Positions 42,580 to 51,152 of a stretch of 55,324 nucleotides of DNA are shown here, one piece after another; the stretch's first letter is position 1; every line of letters begins with the position of its first letter. The notes under the pieces were generated by a model, which was given only the letters and a program-made list of their open reading frames with translations, did not search any database and was not told the origin of the DNA. The stretch is from JBIOHJ01 sp044448905. GTDB taxonomy: Bacteria; Bacteroidota; Bacteroidia; AKYH767-A; OLB10. The stretch spans positions 1 through 55,324 of the forward strand of contig JBIOHJ010000002.1 in NCBI GenBank assembly GCA_044448905.1. Direction: 5' to 3'. The position numbers and the translations under genes are program-made.

Positions 42580-43637
42580 GTTTAAAGTTCAAGATTCAAA
42601 GTTCAAAGTTTTTGTTTCCGGTTTACGGTTTCAGAATTTTGTCTTCTCTCATTTGTCTTTTGTTATTTGCCTTTTCTAATGCCCAGGACATTCACTTTTC
42701 TCAATTCACCAAATCACCTTTGAATCTGAATCCGTCATACACAGGTCTTTTCGATGGCGATTTTCGGTTTGGAGGAATTCATCGCAACCAGTGGAAATCA
42801 GTGACGGTTCCTTATAAAACATTTTCAGGATATTTTGATATGAATACTGCTCTCGCAAATAGTAAAGACAGCCGCATAGGTGCGGGCATTTTGATTAATA
42901 ATGATAAAGCCGGAGATTCGGAATATGGAATTACCGGAGCAGCACTATCTGGTTCCATGATTAAAAGTCTCGGCAGTGATGCTGTGCATTTTCTTTCGGG
43001 TGGATTGCAGTTAGGATTTGTTCAGCAAAGCTTTAATTATTCAAAACTCACTTTTGATAACCAGTTTAACGGAGATGTTTTTGATCCGACAATTCCTGTT
43101 TCTGAAAATTTTACCGATGATAAATATATTTATTTCGATTTATCAGCCGGCATAGGATGGATGTACACGGTGAATGAAAAACTAAACCTCGGGGCTGGCG
43201 TGGGTATATTTCATATCAACAAACCGAAGCAGACTTTTATGAATGATGAGGATTCGAAACTTGACCAGAAAATTTCTTTTGATGCGCGCAGCATGATTGC
43301 TGTTCATGAAAAGGTTTATCTGTTGCCTGGAATTTTATTTTCCACCCAGGATAAATTTCAGGAGTTCGATTTGGGAAGCAATGTGAAATTTATTCTCAAT
43401 GAAAATCCTGGAAAAAAAATCAACCTGTATGCAGGGGGATTTGTTCGTACCAAAGACGCGATTATTTTTTCTGCCGGGTTTGATTACAATGAGTTGAACT
43501 TCGGTTTCAGCTATGATATGAACACTTCCGATTTGAAGCGAGCAAGCAACAACCGTGGTGGATACGAAGTTTCACTCACTTACATTATTAAAAAAGTAAA
43601 ACCGGTCGGTATTCATCCGCCATGCCCGGTTTACTGA
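42576..43637 (+). CDS. PorP/SprF family T9SS outer-membrane protein
   Basis: The 353-residue barrel protein has the family start QDIHFSQFTKSPLNLNPSYTGLFDGDFR and the SYTGL/GGIHRNQWKS block that typify PorP/SprF. Its first codons overlap the adhesin stop (ATGA). The extended N-terminus (SLKFKIQSSKF) before the signal sequence is encoded by a TTCAAGATTCAAAG-type phrase repeat. SprF proteins help secrete or anchor a specific type B cargo, here most likely the upstream adhesin. Confidence 0.93.
   Translation: MSLKFKIQSSKFLFPVYGFRILSSLICLLLFAFSNAQDIHFSQFTKSPLNLNPSYTGLFDGDFRFGGIHRNQWKSVTVPYKTFSGYFDMNTALANSKDSRIGAGILINNDKAGDSEYGITGAALSGSMIKSLGSDAVHFLSGGLQLGFVQQSFNYSKLTFDNQFNGDVFDPTIPVSENFTDDKYIYFDLSAGIGWMYTVNEKLNLGAGVGIFHINKPKQTFMNDEDSKLDQKISFDARSMIAVHEKVYLLPGILFSTQDKFQEFDLGSNVKFILNENPGKKINLYAGGFVRTKDAIIFSAGFDYNELNFGFSYDMNTSDLKRASNNRGGYEVSLTYIIKKVKPVGIHPPCPVY
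42583..42611. repeat. Phrase-like repeat encoding the SprF N-terminal extension
   Basis: About 27 bp built of AAGTTCAAGATTCAAAGTTCAAAG-like units (positions 42585-42609) occur directly after the ATGA overlap and are translated in frame. Confidence 0.6.
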
Positions 43638-43638
43638 A

Positions 43639-43663
43639 AGATTTAAAGTTTAAAGTTTAAAGT
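43639..43663. repeat. Phrase-like repeat between sprF-like and OmpA-like genes
   Basis: Three copies of a TTTAAAG unit form the gap between the SprF stop and the next ATG, resembling the inverted form at 2476-2501. Confidence 0.7.
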
Positions 43664-43668
43664 TTTTT

Positions 43669-45630
43669 ATGACCAGGAATCTTTTTCTAGCCTTTGTTTT
43701 TATTTTGTTTTCCGGTTCTGTTTTTTCGCAGACGTATAAAGCATACGTAAATGCGGGAGAAAATGCATTTAACGATGGAGATTATTATTCGGCAACTGAA
43801 TACTTTCAGAAAGCAATTTACTTTGAAAACAATGATGCCACGTTATTTTTTAAAATGGCTGAAGCCTCCCGGTTATTTAATGACTATTATGGCGCTTCGT
43901 ATTGGTACAACCAGACGGTTCTGAATGATAAAGACAATCTTTTTCCGATCGCCCTGTTTTATCTTGCCGAAATGAATAAGATGCGCGGTGAATACGAGGT
44001 GGCAAAAAATCATTTTTACCGGTATTACACTGAACATGCTGCCGACAGTAATTTCTTTTCGATGCGTGCGCGCGAAGAAATCAAATCGTGTGAAGATGCA
44101 TGGAAGATGATGAAGGATACGGTTCCTGCAGATGTAAAAAATATTGGCAACAAAATAAATACTGTGTATTCCGATTTCGCTCCGCATAATATGAAAGACA
44201 GCATCCTGTATTTTTCTTCCCTGCGTTTTGAAAATAAAGATCCTAAATCAGGCAAGACAAAAAATTTCGTTACAAAAATTCTTGCATCAAAAGAAACAAA
44301 ACCAAATTCATTTCGCGAACCGGTTCCGCTTGATACCCTTTTATTTAATCCCGCGGAATTCCATAATGCGAACACGGCTTTCAGCAATGATTACAAACTG
44401 ATGGTTTTTGCACGATGCACTCCATTGAATTATTCCGAAATGCGCTGCGAATTATATGAAAGCAAAAATGTAAAAGGCAAATGGAGCGAACCTGAACGTT
44501 TGAATGATTCCATCAATCTGAAGGATTACACAGCTACACAACCATCTCTTGCCAACAATGGCGCAGAAGGATATATGCTCTATTTTGTTTCTAACCGCCC
44601 CGGTGGAGAGGGGAAACTTGATATATGGAAGTCTTTTATTTCAACGGAGGGGAAATATTCGCAGCCTGAAAATTTGAGTAGTGAAATCAATTCAGCAGAT
44701 GATGATGTTACTCCGTTTTATCATCTCGCAACACAAACACTTTATTTCAGTTCCAACCGCGTGAATACATTGGGCGGCTATGATATTTTCAAATCAAAAC
44801 AAACCGGAGTGACTTTTTCTACTCCCGAAAATGCCGGTTATCCGGTAAACAGCAGCACCAATGATTTATATTTCAGTCTTGACAATGATAGCAAACAAGG
44901 ATTGTTGAGTTCCAACCGTACCGGTTCCCTGTACATTAAAGCTAAAACATGCTGCTACGATATTTATACTTTTAAAATGTCTGAAACAGAACCCGTGGTT
45001 GTTGATACCGTAGATACCACTGCAGTAGTTGTGGCTCCTCCAAAACCAATCGAAGTGGCGAAACAATTATTGCCGCTTCAATTATATTTCCACAACGATG
45101 AACCCGAACCGAAAACCATAAAAGAATTTACTCTGAAAAATTACCAGAAGCTTTACGCTGATTATATTGCAATGAAACCGGAATATGAAAAAGAATTTTC
45201 GAAAGGTTTGAGTGGGGATGAAAAGCAAAAAGCAATTGCATCAGTAAATAATTTTTTCGACACCATTGTTACCGGCAATTACAACCGTCTTGAAATTTTT
45301 TCCGGCTTGCTGCTCGAAGAACTGAATGACGGAAAGAAAATACAAATTACTGTACGCGGCTCTGCCAGCCCGTTAGCCAAAGCTGATTACAATGTTCATT
45401 TATCCAAACGAAGAATTTCAGCTTTCTTGAATTACCTGAAAGTTTATGGTGACGGAGCTATCAACAACTTTATTAAAACCAAAATGCTCACCGTTGTTGA
45501 AGATCCTGCAGGTGAAACATATTCGAAGCAAAGCGTTAGCGACAATTATCATGACCAACGGAATTCTGTGTACTCCCCTGCCGCTGCCATCGAGAGAAGA
45601 ATCGAGGTGATTGATGTAAAAAGGGAGTAA
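43669..45630 (+). CDS. OmpA-family envelope protein with TPR and PD40-like repeats
   Basis: The 653-residue protein has a signal peptide (ending GSVFSQ) and an N-terminal TPR-like helical segment (about 20-110: NAFNDGDYYSATEYFQKAIYF). A WD40/PD40 beta-propeller region (about 170-430) carries FVSNRPGGEGKLDIWKS and YFSSNRVNTLGGYDIFKS, and the C-terminal domain resembles OmpA/MotB (RGSASPLAKADYNVHLSKRRISAFLNYL). OmpA-like proteins of this type follow SprF in many T9SS cargo loci and probably tie the complex to peptidoglycan. Confidence 0.92.
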   Translation: MTRNLFLAFVFILFSGSVFSQTYKAYVNAGENAFNDGDYYSATEYFQKAIYFENNDATLFFKMAEASRLFNDYYGASYWYNQTVLNDKDNLFPIALFYLAEMNKMRGEYEVAKNHFYRYYTEHAADSNFFSMRAREEIKSCEDAWKMMKDTVPADVKNIGNKINTVYSDFAPHNMKDSILYFSSLRFENKDPKSGKTKNFVTKILASKETKPNSFREPVPLDTLLFNPAEFHNANTAFSNDYKLMVFARCTPLNYSEMRCELYESKNVKGKWSEPERLNDSINLKDYTATQPSLANNGAEGYMLYFVSNRPGGEGKLDIWKSFISTEGKYSQPENLSSEINSADDDVTPFYHLATQTLYFSSNRVNTLGGYDIFKSKQTGVTFSTPENAGYPVNSSTNDLYFSLDNDSKQGLLSSNRTGSLYIKAKTCCYDIYTFKMSETEPVVVDTVDTTAVVVAPPKPIEVAKQLLPLQLYFHNDEPEPKTIKEFTLKNYQKLYADYIAMKPEYEKEFSKGLSGDEKQKAIASVNNFFDTIVTGNYNRLEIFSGLLLEELNDGKKIQITVRGSASPLAKADYNVHLSKRRISAFLNYLKVYGDGAINNFIKTKMLTVVEDPAGETYSKQSVSDNYHDQRNSVYSPAAAIERRIEVIDVKRE

Positions 45631-45646
45631 TCTCAGCTACGCAAAT

Positions 45647-46051
45647 TCATTTCTTTTTCGATTTACCTATTGATCTCAGTTTCTCTTTTTCTAAATTTTC
45701 TCTGACCCGGAATTTTACAATCTTACTAATTAAGCCAAAAGGTATTGGTTTATCTATCGGAAATTTGACTGTACCTTTAGAGCTCTCATAAGATGAAAGT
45801 TCTTTTTCGAATGTTATTATTCCTGATGATACAGGATAAAATCCGATATGATTTTTCCAGGCAGCAAAATAAACCAGCATGCCATGATATTTGAATGCAG
45901 GCATCTGATAGCTGATTGCCTCTTCGGCACCAAGTGCAGCTGCTTTAATTGTTTGCCGTAATTTATCGAGCGCCTTTCTTGCTTTTTCAGGTTGCGAAAT
46001 AATATACTCGTCAATATTTTTTGGCGGACTCAATTTACTGATTCTTTCCAT
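45647..46051 (-). CDS. DUF1801 (YdhG-like) protein
   Basis: The 134-residue protein has the DUF1801 pattern: NIDEYIISQPEKARKALDKLRQTIKAAALGAEEAISYQMPAFKYHGMLVYFAAWKNHIGFYP, with shared Tyr and Trp positions. Function is unknown. It ends a minus-strand operon (gaps of 6, 7 and 31 bp) with two VOC proteins and a double SRPBCC protein. Confidence 0.9.
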   Translation of the reverse strand: MERISKLSPPKNIDEYIISQPEKARKALDKLRQTIKAAALGAEEAISYQMPAFKYHGMLVYFAAWKNHIGFYPVSSGIITFEKELSSYESSKGTVKFPIDKPIPFGLISKIVKFRVRENLEKEKLRSIGKSKKK

Positions 46052-46057
46052 GACACT

Positions 46058-46486
46058 TTAATTGTATTGCATTTGATTTTTGTCGAAATGGAGCAGCCAG
46101 TGATTCCCATACTTATCAGTAAGGTCACCGAATAATGCTCCCCAAAAAGTATTTTCCAACGGATGTGTTGCCTTCCCGCCCGATGAAAGTTTTTTGTAGG
46201 AAGCATTAATTTCTTGTTCGCTGCTGCAGTTCAACATCAGCGAAACCCCATTCCCTTTTTTGAGGCCTTCTTCACTCACCATGTCAGAAGCCATCAGTAT
46301 CAATGCGCCTTTCGTCAGCGTAGAATGTAAAATATATTCTTTCATTTGTGGCGGCATCTTATCAGCCATTGGCGATTCACCAATGGTTTGAAGCGAGAGC
46401 TCCCCTCCCAGGCATTCTTTGTAGAACTTCATCGCTTCACGACAATTGCCATTAAATGTTAAATACGAATTAATATTTGTTGCCAT
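46058..46486 (-). CDS. VOC-superfamily protein, PhnB-like
   Basis: The 142-residue protein resembles the PhnB/glyoxalase-fold group (ATNINSYLTFNGNCREAMKFYKECLGGEL and the C-terminal WGALFGDLTDKYGNHWLLHFD). The enzymatic activity of this group is mostly unknown. It is part of the operon 48243-45647 and separated from its neighbours by 6-7 bp. Confidence 0.88.
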   Translation of the reverse strand: MATNINSYLTFNGNCREAMKFYKECLGGELSLQTIGESPMADKMPPQMKEYILHSTLTKGALILMASDMVSEEGLKKGNGVSLMLNCSSEQEINASYKKLSSGGKATHPLENTFWGALFGDLTDKYGNHWLLHFDKNQMQYN

Positions 46487-46493
46487 TATTGTT

Positions 46494-47333
46494 TTACGCT
46501 TCCATCAATTTTTGAAGGTCAAACTTTTTCATTTTCATAAACGTCTGCATGACTCTTGGAGCTTTCCCAGGGTCGGTCATAAGTTTACCTAAGACAGCAG
46601 GAACAATTTGCCACGAAACACCAAACTTATCTTTCAGCCAGCCGCACATGCTTTCTTCTCCGCCTTCGGTAAGCTTGTTCCAGTAGTAATCTATTTCTTT
46701 TTGTGTTTCGCAATTCACCACAAGAGAAACTCCTTCGGTAAAAGTATAATCATGAACTCCCGGTCCATCCATTGCAATCATGTGATATTTATTAATGTTA
46801 AATTCTGAATACATCACCTTTCCTGCATTCGCCTTATCTTCCTGCGGATAGTGCATCAATAAATCTGTAGCAGAATTATCAAAAACAGAAGTATAAAATT
46901 TAACAGCTTCTTCAGCTTTGCCAAACTTGTTGCCGGTAAATAACATAGAAGGCCTTATTTGTGGCTTGTCGCCCTTCTCGTTAACAACAGATATCTGCCA
47001 GGTCATTCCAAACTTGTCCTGGAGCCAGCCGTATCTTTCGCTCCACGGTTGTTTATCAATAGGGATTAATGCTTTTCCGCCATCAATTAATTTATTCCAT
47101 GTGTCGTTGGTTTCGTTTATGGATTCGAATGTTGTGAAAATTGAAATGGCAGGAGTGATCTTAAACATTGGTCCGCCATTTAAACCCATAAATTTTTTTC
47201 CGTTCAGTTCAAAATTTATAACCATTGGCGTGTCAACAGTTACTTTTGAATTTTTAAAAATGGAGCAGTAAAAATCTGCTGCGGCTTTGGCTTGTCCGTC
47301 AAACCATAAGCAGGGATAAATTTGATTTGTCAT
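46494..47333 (-). CDS. Two-domain VOC protein (PhnB-like)
   Basis: The 279-residue protein is a fusion of two PhnB-type VOC modules, each with the WxDGQAKAA or GNKFGKAEEA start and a WGWLQDKFGMTWQI- or WLKDKFGVSWQIV-like end (about residues 107-117 and 233-243). It belongs to the operon with the shorter VOC protein and the double SRPBCC protein. Activity is unknown. Confidence 0.9.
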   Translation of the reverse strand: MTNQIYPCLWFDGQAKAAADFYCSIFKNSKVTVDTPMVINFELNGKKFMGLNGGPMFKITPAISIFTTFESINETNDTWNKLIDGGKALIPIDKQPWSERYGWLQDKFGMTWQISVVNEKGDKPQIRPSMLFTGNKFGKAEEAVKFYTSVFDNSATDLLMHYPQEDKANAGKVMYSEFNINKYHMIAMDGPGVHDYTFTEGVSLVVNCETQKEIDYYWNKLTEGGEESMCGWLKDKFGVSWQIVPAVLGKLMTDPGKAPRVMQTFMKMKKFDLQKLMEA

Positions 47334-47364
47334 TGTTTTTTGTTTTAATGGTTTATATTAATTC

Positions 47365-48243
47365 TTAAGCTTCACATAACTCTTTTAACTTGTTTAAGGC
47401 TTTGGGCCACGTGTCCATAAAATATTGTTTGTATTCCACATTAGAATCCATTGAAACCGCAAACAAGGTTTTGCCATTATTTTCAGTAAAAAAGTAATTC
47501 TCTGTTGCTCCAGCCCATCCTTCTACCTCTGCGCCTGTGGTTATTTCATTTCCATTTTTAACTATGCCAAGGTGCTCAATAGATACCACCTTTGCAGGAA
47601 TATTTTCTTTTATCCTGCTTACCATGCCACCCATTTCACCATTCTCACCGGGACCAAGGAACAGTATTTTTGAACCTTTTTCCCACGAGCCTTTAAAATG
47701 CGAGCCTGGTGAAAACACTGCCGTCCATTGATCATATGTACCTTTGTTAATCATTGTGTTATATATCTTTTCCGCAGTGGCATTTATGCTGATATCAAAT
47801 TTTAAAACTTCCAGATCTTTGTAAGACTCAGTGTATTTCTTAAAGTTGTTTAAAATAGCCTGCCAGCCTCCACGCTGCATTTCAACGGGGTTTTCGTTTT
47901 CGGCTTCAAAAATTGAAACCACTTTTGTTACATTGTCCTGTTTTGTAAAGTTTACTTTCACTTTTCTGCCGTCACCGATGGTATAGGCAATCAGTTCATT
48001 TGTTTTTACTTCGTCATACACTCCGCCAAAATCGAAACCGAAGCCGCCATCCTTTGCTTCCATTCTCGACAAGAATTTTCCGCCCACACGCAAATCATTT
48101 TCTGCATGTGGCGTGTGCCAGTCATCGGATGCGTTATTCCATTTTGTAATGTGTTCTGGCAAAGTCCAGAGTTTCCAAACTTTTTCTACAGGAGCGTTTA
48201 TTGTCGCCTCTACTGTAATCATGGTTTTTTCTAATGTTGTCAT
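47365..48243 (-). CDS. Protein with two SRPBCC (AHSA1-type) domains
   Basis: The 292-residue protein has two START/SRPBCC-like lipid/ligand-binding folds: the first (about 8-145) opens ITVEATINAPVEKVWKLWTLPEHI and the second (about 148-290) KFDISINATAEKIYNTMINKGTYDQWTAVFSPGSHF. AHSA1-like domains bind hydrophobic ligands. It is the first gene of a minus-strand operon transcribed away from the GlxA-type regulator gene, which suggests regulation by that protein (inference). Confidence 0.9.
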   Translation of the reverse strand: MTTLEKTMITVEATINAPVEKVWKLWTLPEHITKWNNASDDWHTPHAENDLRVGGKFLSRMEAKDGGFGFDFGGVYDEVKTNELIAYTIGDGRKVKVNFTKQDNVTKVVSIFEAENENPVEMQRGGWQAILNNFKKYTESYKDLEVLKFDISINATAEKIYNTMINKGTYDQWTAVFSPGSHFKGSWEKGSKILFLGPGENGEMGGMVSRIKENIPAKVVSIEHLGIVKNGNEITTGAEVEGWAGATENYFFTENNGKTLFAVSMDSNVEYKQYFMDTWPKALNKLKELCEA

Positions 48244-48336
48244 TTTATTTATTTTTTAGTGATGATTAATTTGATAATGCAAAGATGCAGGCTTAAAACG
48301 AAAATCTGTACTGTACGAAAACGACATTTTAGGGGG

Positions 48337-48367
48337 TTGATTGCGACAAATACTCTTTTTACCTTTG
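48337..48367 (+). promoter_or_regulatory. Bacteroidota-type promoter next to the regulator start
   Basis: A TTG at 48337-48339 is followed after 20 bp by TACCTTTG (48360-48367), fitting TTTG / TAnnTTTG spacing. The -7 box ends four bases before the ATG at 48372, so the regulator mRNA would have almost no leader. Confidence 0.55.
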
Positions 48368-48371
48368 CGGG

Positions 48372-49336
48372 ATGAAAAACGTATCCATCCTCATCCCCGA
48401 AACTGCAGTGATAGAAGCTGTGGCTGATCCGCATTATATGTTTAAAGCCGTGAACCAGTTTTTACAGTCATCAGGAAAACGGCCTTTGTTTAATGTTCAG
48501 CTGGTAGGACTTAAAAAAGAAGTAAAATTGGAAAACAGCCTGTATTCTGTTCACACGGAAAAACTTTTGAAAGATGTGAAAAAAACCGATTTGATTTTTA
48601 TTCCCGCTTTGAGCGGTGATATGAAAACTGCATTGAAGCTGAACAAAGATTTTGTGCCGTGGATTGTGCATCAGTATAAACATGGAGCAGAAGTAGCTTC
48701 ACTGTGCATTGGCGCTTTTCTGCTCGCCTCCACAGGATTGCTCAATGGAAAAAAATGTTCTTCGCATTGGAATTCCGCCAATGAATTCAGGGAAATGTTT
48801 CCTGATGTGGATCTGGTTGATGGAAGCATCATTACCGAAGAACAGGGAATTTATTCAAGCGGGGGTGCCAATTCCTATTGGAGCCTGCTTTTATATCTCG
48901 TTGAAAAATATACCGACCGCGATACGCTATACTTGCATCCAAATTTTTTGCTGTGGATATTGACAGAGACAGCCAGGCAGCGTTCATGATGTTTGAAGGA
49001 CAAAAAAATCATGAAGATGTTGAAATAAAAAAAGCGCAGGAGTTTATTGAGAAAAATTACCAGGATAAAATAAGTGTTAATCAATTAGCGGATAAGTTTG
49101 CCATTGGCAGAAGAAGTTTTGAGCGAAGATTTAAAAAAGCAACTAACAATACGGTTGTTGAATACATGCAGCGTGTAAAAATTGAAGCTGCCAAACGAAG
49201 CTTTGAAAGCAGCCGGAAAAATATTAATGAAGTGATGTTTGATGTGGGTTATACAGATACAAAAGCGTTCCGTACCGTATTTAAAAAAATAACCGGGCTT
49301 ACACCGATTGAGTACCGAAATAAATATAATAAATAG
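48372..49336 (+). pseudogene. GlxA-family AraC-type transcriptional regulator, broken by a one-base deletion
   Basis: The first frame encodes a DJ-1/PfpI-like domain (SLCIGAFLLASTGLLNGKKCSSHW with the family Cys) and then becomes nonsense (TLYLHPNFLLWILTETARQRS, stop at 48987-48989). One missing base near 48925 would continue the protein as AILASKFFAVDIDRDSQAAF and link it to the C-terminal AraC domain (ISVNQLADKFAIGRRSFERRF and NINEVMFDVGYTDTKAFRTVFKKITGLTPIEYR). The repaired protein would have 321 residues, normal for the family. These regulators sense small molecules and act on nearby genes. Confidence 0.92.
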
Positions 49337-49412
49337 GTAATTGCAGAGTAGAGATAACGTAAAAGAAAGAGGAAGATATTCGTTGGTGTTAAGATAATTT
49401 ACCTACAACAGC

Positions 49413-49571
49413 TTAAAATATGTTTTGCCGTTTACAACGGTATCTTAGTTCTTCGGCAACTTCCGAAGGGAGAATGTTTAGAATAAAACCGTCCTGGTTT
49501 TTTAAAATTTGTTTCAGAAATGAGTATATCTGGTTTTCTTCAATTTTCGATCCAACATAAACCAAAACGAT
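49413..49571 (-). pseudogene. Gene fragment, possibly the linker region of a cyclase-like protein
   Basis: On the minus strand a 52-codon open stretch with a coding feel reads VYVGSKIEENQIYSFLKQIL and ILNILPSEVAEELRYRCK before a stop at 49413. The string ILPSEVAEEL resembles the segment that precedes class III adenylate/guanylate cyclase domains in Bacteroidota sensor proteins. The upstream side is closed by a stop at 49572-49574 and no cyclase domain is present. Either this is a decayed remnant or the resemblance is coincidental. Confidence 0.35.
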
Positions 49572-49589
49572 TTATAATTTTTCGGAAAA

Positions 49590-51104
49590 TCAGTAGTGTG
49601 AAATTAATTTTGCTGACTTAATTTCATTGGAATAAATCGCATTCAGATTATACATTCCATTCGTGATTGTATGATTTACAGGAAATGCAAAAGTATTTGA
49701 TCCTTTTTTGCCGGCAACGACCTTTGAGAAAACAGCAGCCCCGATAGCACTGTATAATTTCAGCGTAACAAATCCATTTTCAGGAATAGTGAACACGATT
49801 TTGAATTCATTTGAATGCGAATTAAAATGTACATAATTTATTTCGAACAAACTATCATTATTATAAATTGTATTCCAATGTGAATGCGAAAAACTACCAT
49901 CAAAATCTGTTTGTTTAATTCTGTAAAATGAAGTGCCGTAATACGGGTTTTTATCAACCATATTATATTCATTTACCGATGTTGAATTTACTGCTCCATT
50001 GATAATGCCAATTGATTCTATTTCATTTAAATCCTTTGAGCGTTCAACTGTAAAATAATTATTGTTTGTTTCGCTTGCTGTTTTCCACTTCAAATTCACA
50101 TGCTTTTGTTTTACCAGGTGTGCCTCAAATGAAAGTAATTGAACAGGAAGTGGGAAGGCTGACTGAGATAATGTATAAGGGCCAAACAGGGTTATACCAG
50201 GAGAAGTGACTGTATTTAAAGCCGTATTATTTGATTGAAATGGCACAGGGGCTTCCCATCCGCTGGAATACCGTTGAGCAACCAGCCCTGTTTCGCCATT
50301 TGCAGGCGCTTCGGCATCACCATAAGTAAAAGTAACCGTAAGTGTTCCGCTTGCACCGGTTTTATCTAACTGCCAAAAGCGGTCTACTACATTTGCGCTG
50401 TTGTCGCTACCAGATGGACCATTCATATTGGCAACCGCATTTGGTGTTACGGGATAAGGAGTATTATCCGCAGCAGAAGGATAGGTTGATGTAGTTAAAT
50501 TTCCGATGGTGCCGGCAGTAAGATCAAGTGTCAGCGGGATAAAAGTTCCATCTGCTTTAGCATAAGGAATAACGTGCGCGCCTGTTGTACTGCCTATATT
50601 CCATTGCACTTTGCTCGAATTATCAACTTGTTCAGATATCAAAACGCCATTTGTGTAACCAATGCCTGTAGTTGCCGGATTGGATATAGTGACTGTATGA
50701 GAATTAAGATCTACCGGTCCGTTTGTTAATGTAAGAATGTTTGATACTTCTGTATTTATATTAACCGTAACACCATTTGATGCTTTATCTACTTCAGCAT
50801 TATAAAATGTAGTGCCCGTTGTGCCACTGATGTTTTGTGCAGTGGTTCCCCAAAAAGTTACTTTCCCTGTACCTGTAGGATAGGAACCATCATTTATCCA
50901 ATCACCTTTTAAATAAAAGTCACCATTATTTTCGGAGCTTCCGGTGGCGGAAGTAGTAAATGAACCTTCATCTGATACAATTGTCCCTGTGGAAATATAC
51001 ATCGTACCCGTATTAATTGCATTATCCTGTGTGTATCCTTTTTGAATAAAAAGGAAAGTTAAAAATGAACTTGCTATCAGTAAATATCGTTCGGTTCTTA
51101 TCAT
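49590..51104 (-). CDS. Exported surface protein with a C-terminal T9SS-like domain
   Basis: The ATG at 51104 (MIRTERYLLIASSFLTFLFIQKGYTQ) gives 504 residues. The mature part begins with a Thr/Ser/Gly-rich beta region (TGTMYISTGTIVSDEGSFTTSATGSS), followed by a region that has an FYNAEVDKASNGVTVN-type module. A FEAHLVKQKHVNLKWKTASETNNNYFTVERSKD block sits at about residues 330-365. The last 75 residues resemble a type A sorting domain (ENGFVTLKLYSAIGAAVFSK and NGMYNLNAIY) without a classical PNP start. It lies 48 bp after the YadA-like gene in the same direction and is probably in the same operon. Confidence 0.8.
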   Translation of the reverse strand: MIRTERYLLIASSFLTFLFIQKGYTQDNAINTGTMYISTGTIVSDEGSFTTSATGSSENNGDFYLKGDWINDGSYPTGTGKVTFWGTTAQNISGTTGTTFYNAEVDKASNGVTVNINTEVSNILTLTNGPVDLNSHTVTISNPATTGIGYTNGVLISEQVDNSSKVQWNIGSTTGAHVIPYAKADGTFIPLTLDLTAGTIGNLTTSTYPSAADNTPYPVTPNAVANMNGPSGSDNSANVVDRFWQLDKTGASGTLTVTFTYGDAEAPANGETGLVAQRYSSGWEAPVPFQSNNTALNTVTSPGITLFGPYTLSQSAFPLPVQLLSFEAHLVKQKHVNLKWKTASETNNNYFTVERSKDLNEIESIGIINGAVNSTSVNEYNMVDKNPYYGTSFYRIKQTDFDGSFSHSHWNTIYNNDSLFEINYVHFNSHSNEFKIVFTIPENGFVTLKLYSAIGAAVFSKVVAGKKGSNTFAFPVNHTITNGMYNLNAIYSNEIKSAKLISHY

Positions 51105-51152
51105 AAATCTAATTAGTTCAAAGGTCAATAGACAATACAGAATAATCAATAA

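Noticed and set aside
48953..49336. Independent AraC-type regulator
   Set aside because: It lacks a ligand domain and continues the GlxA-type protein when one base is added.
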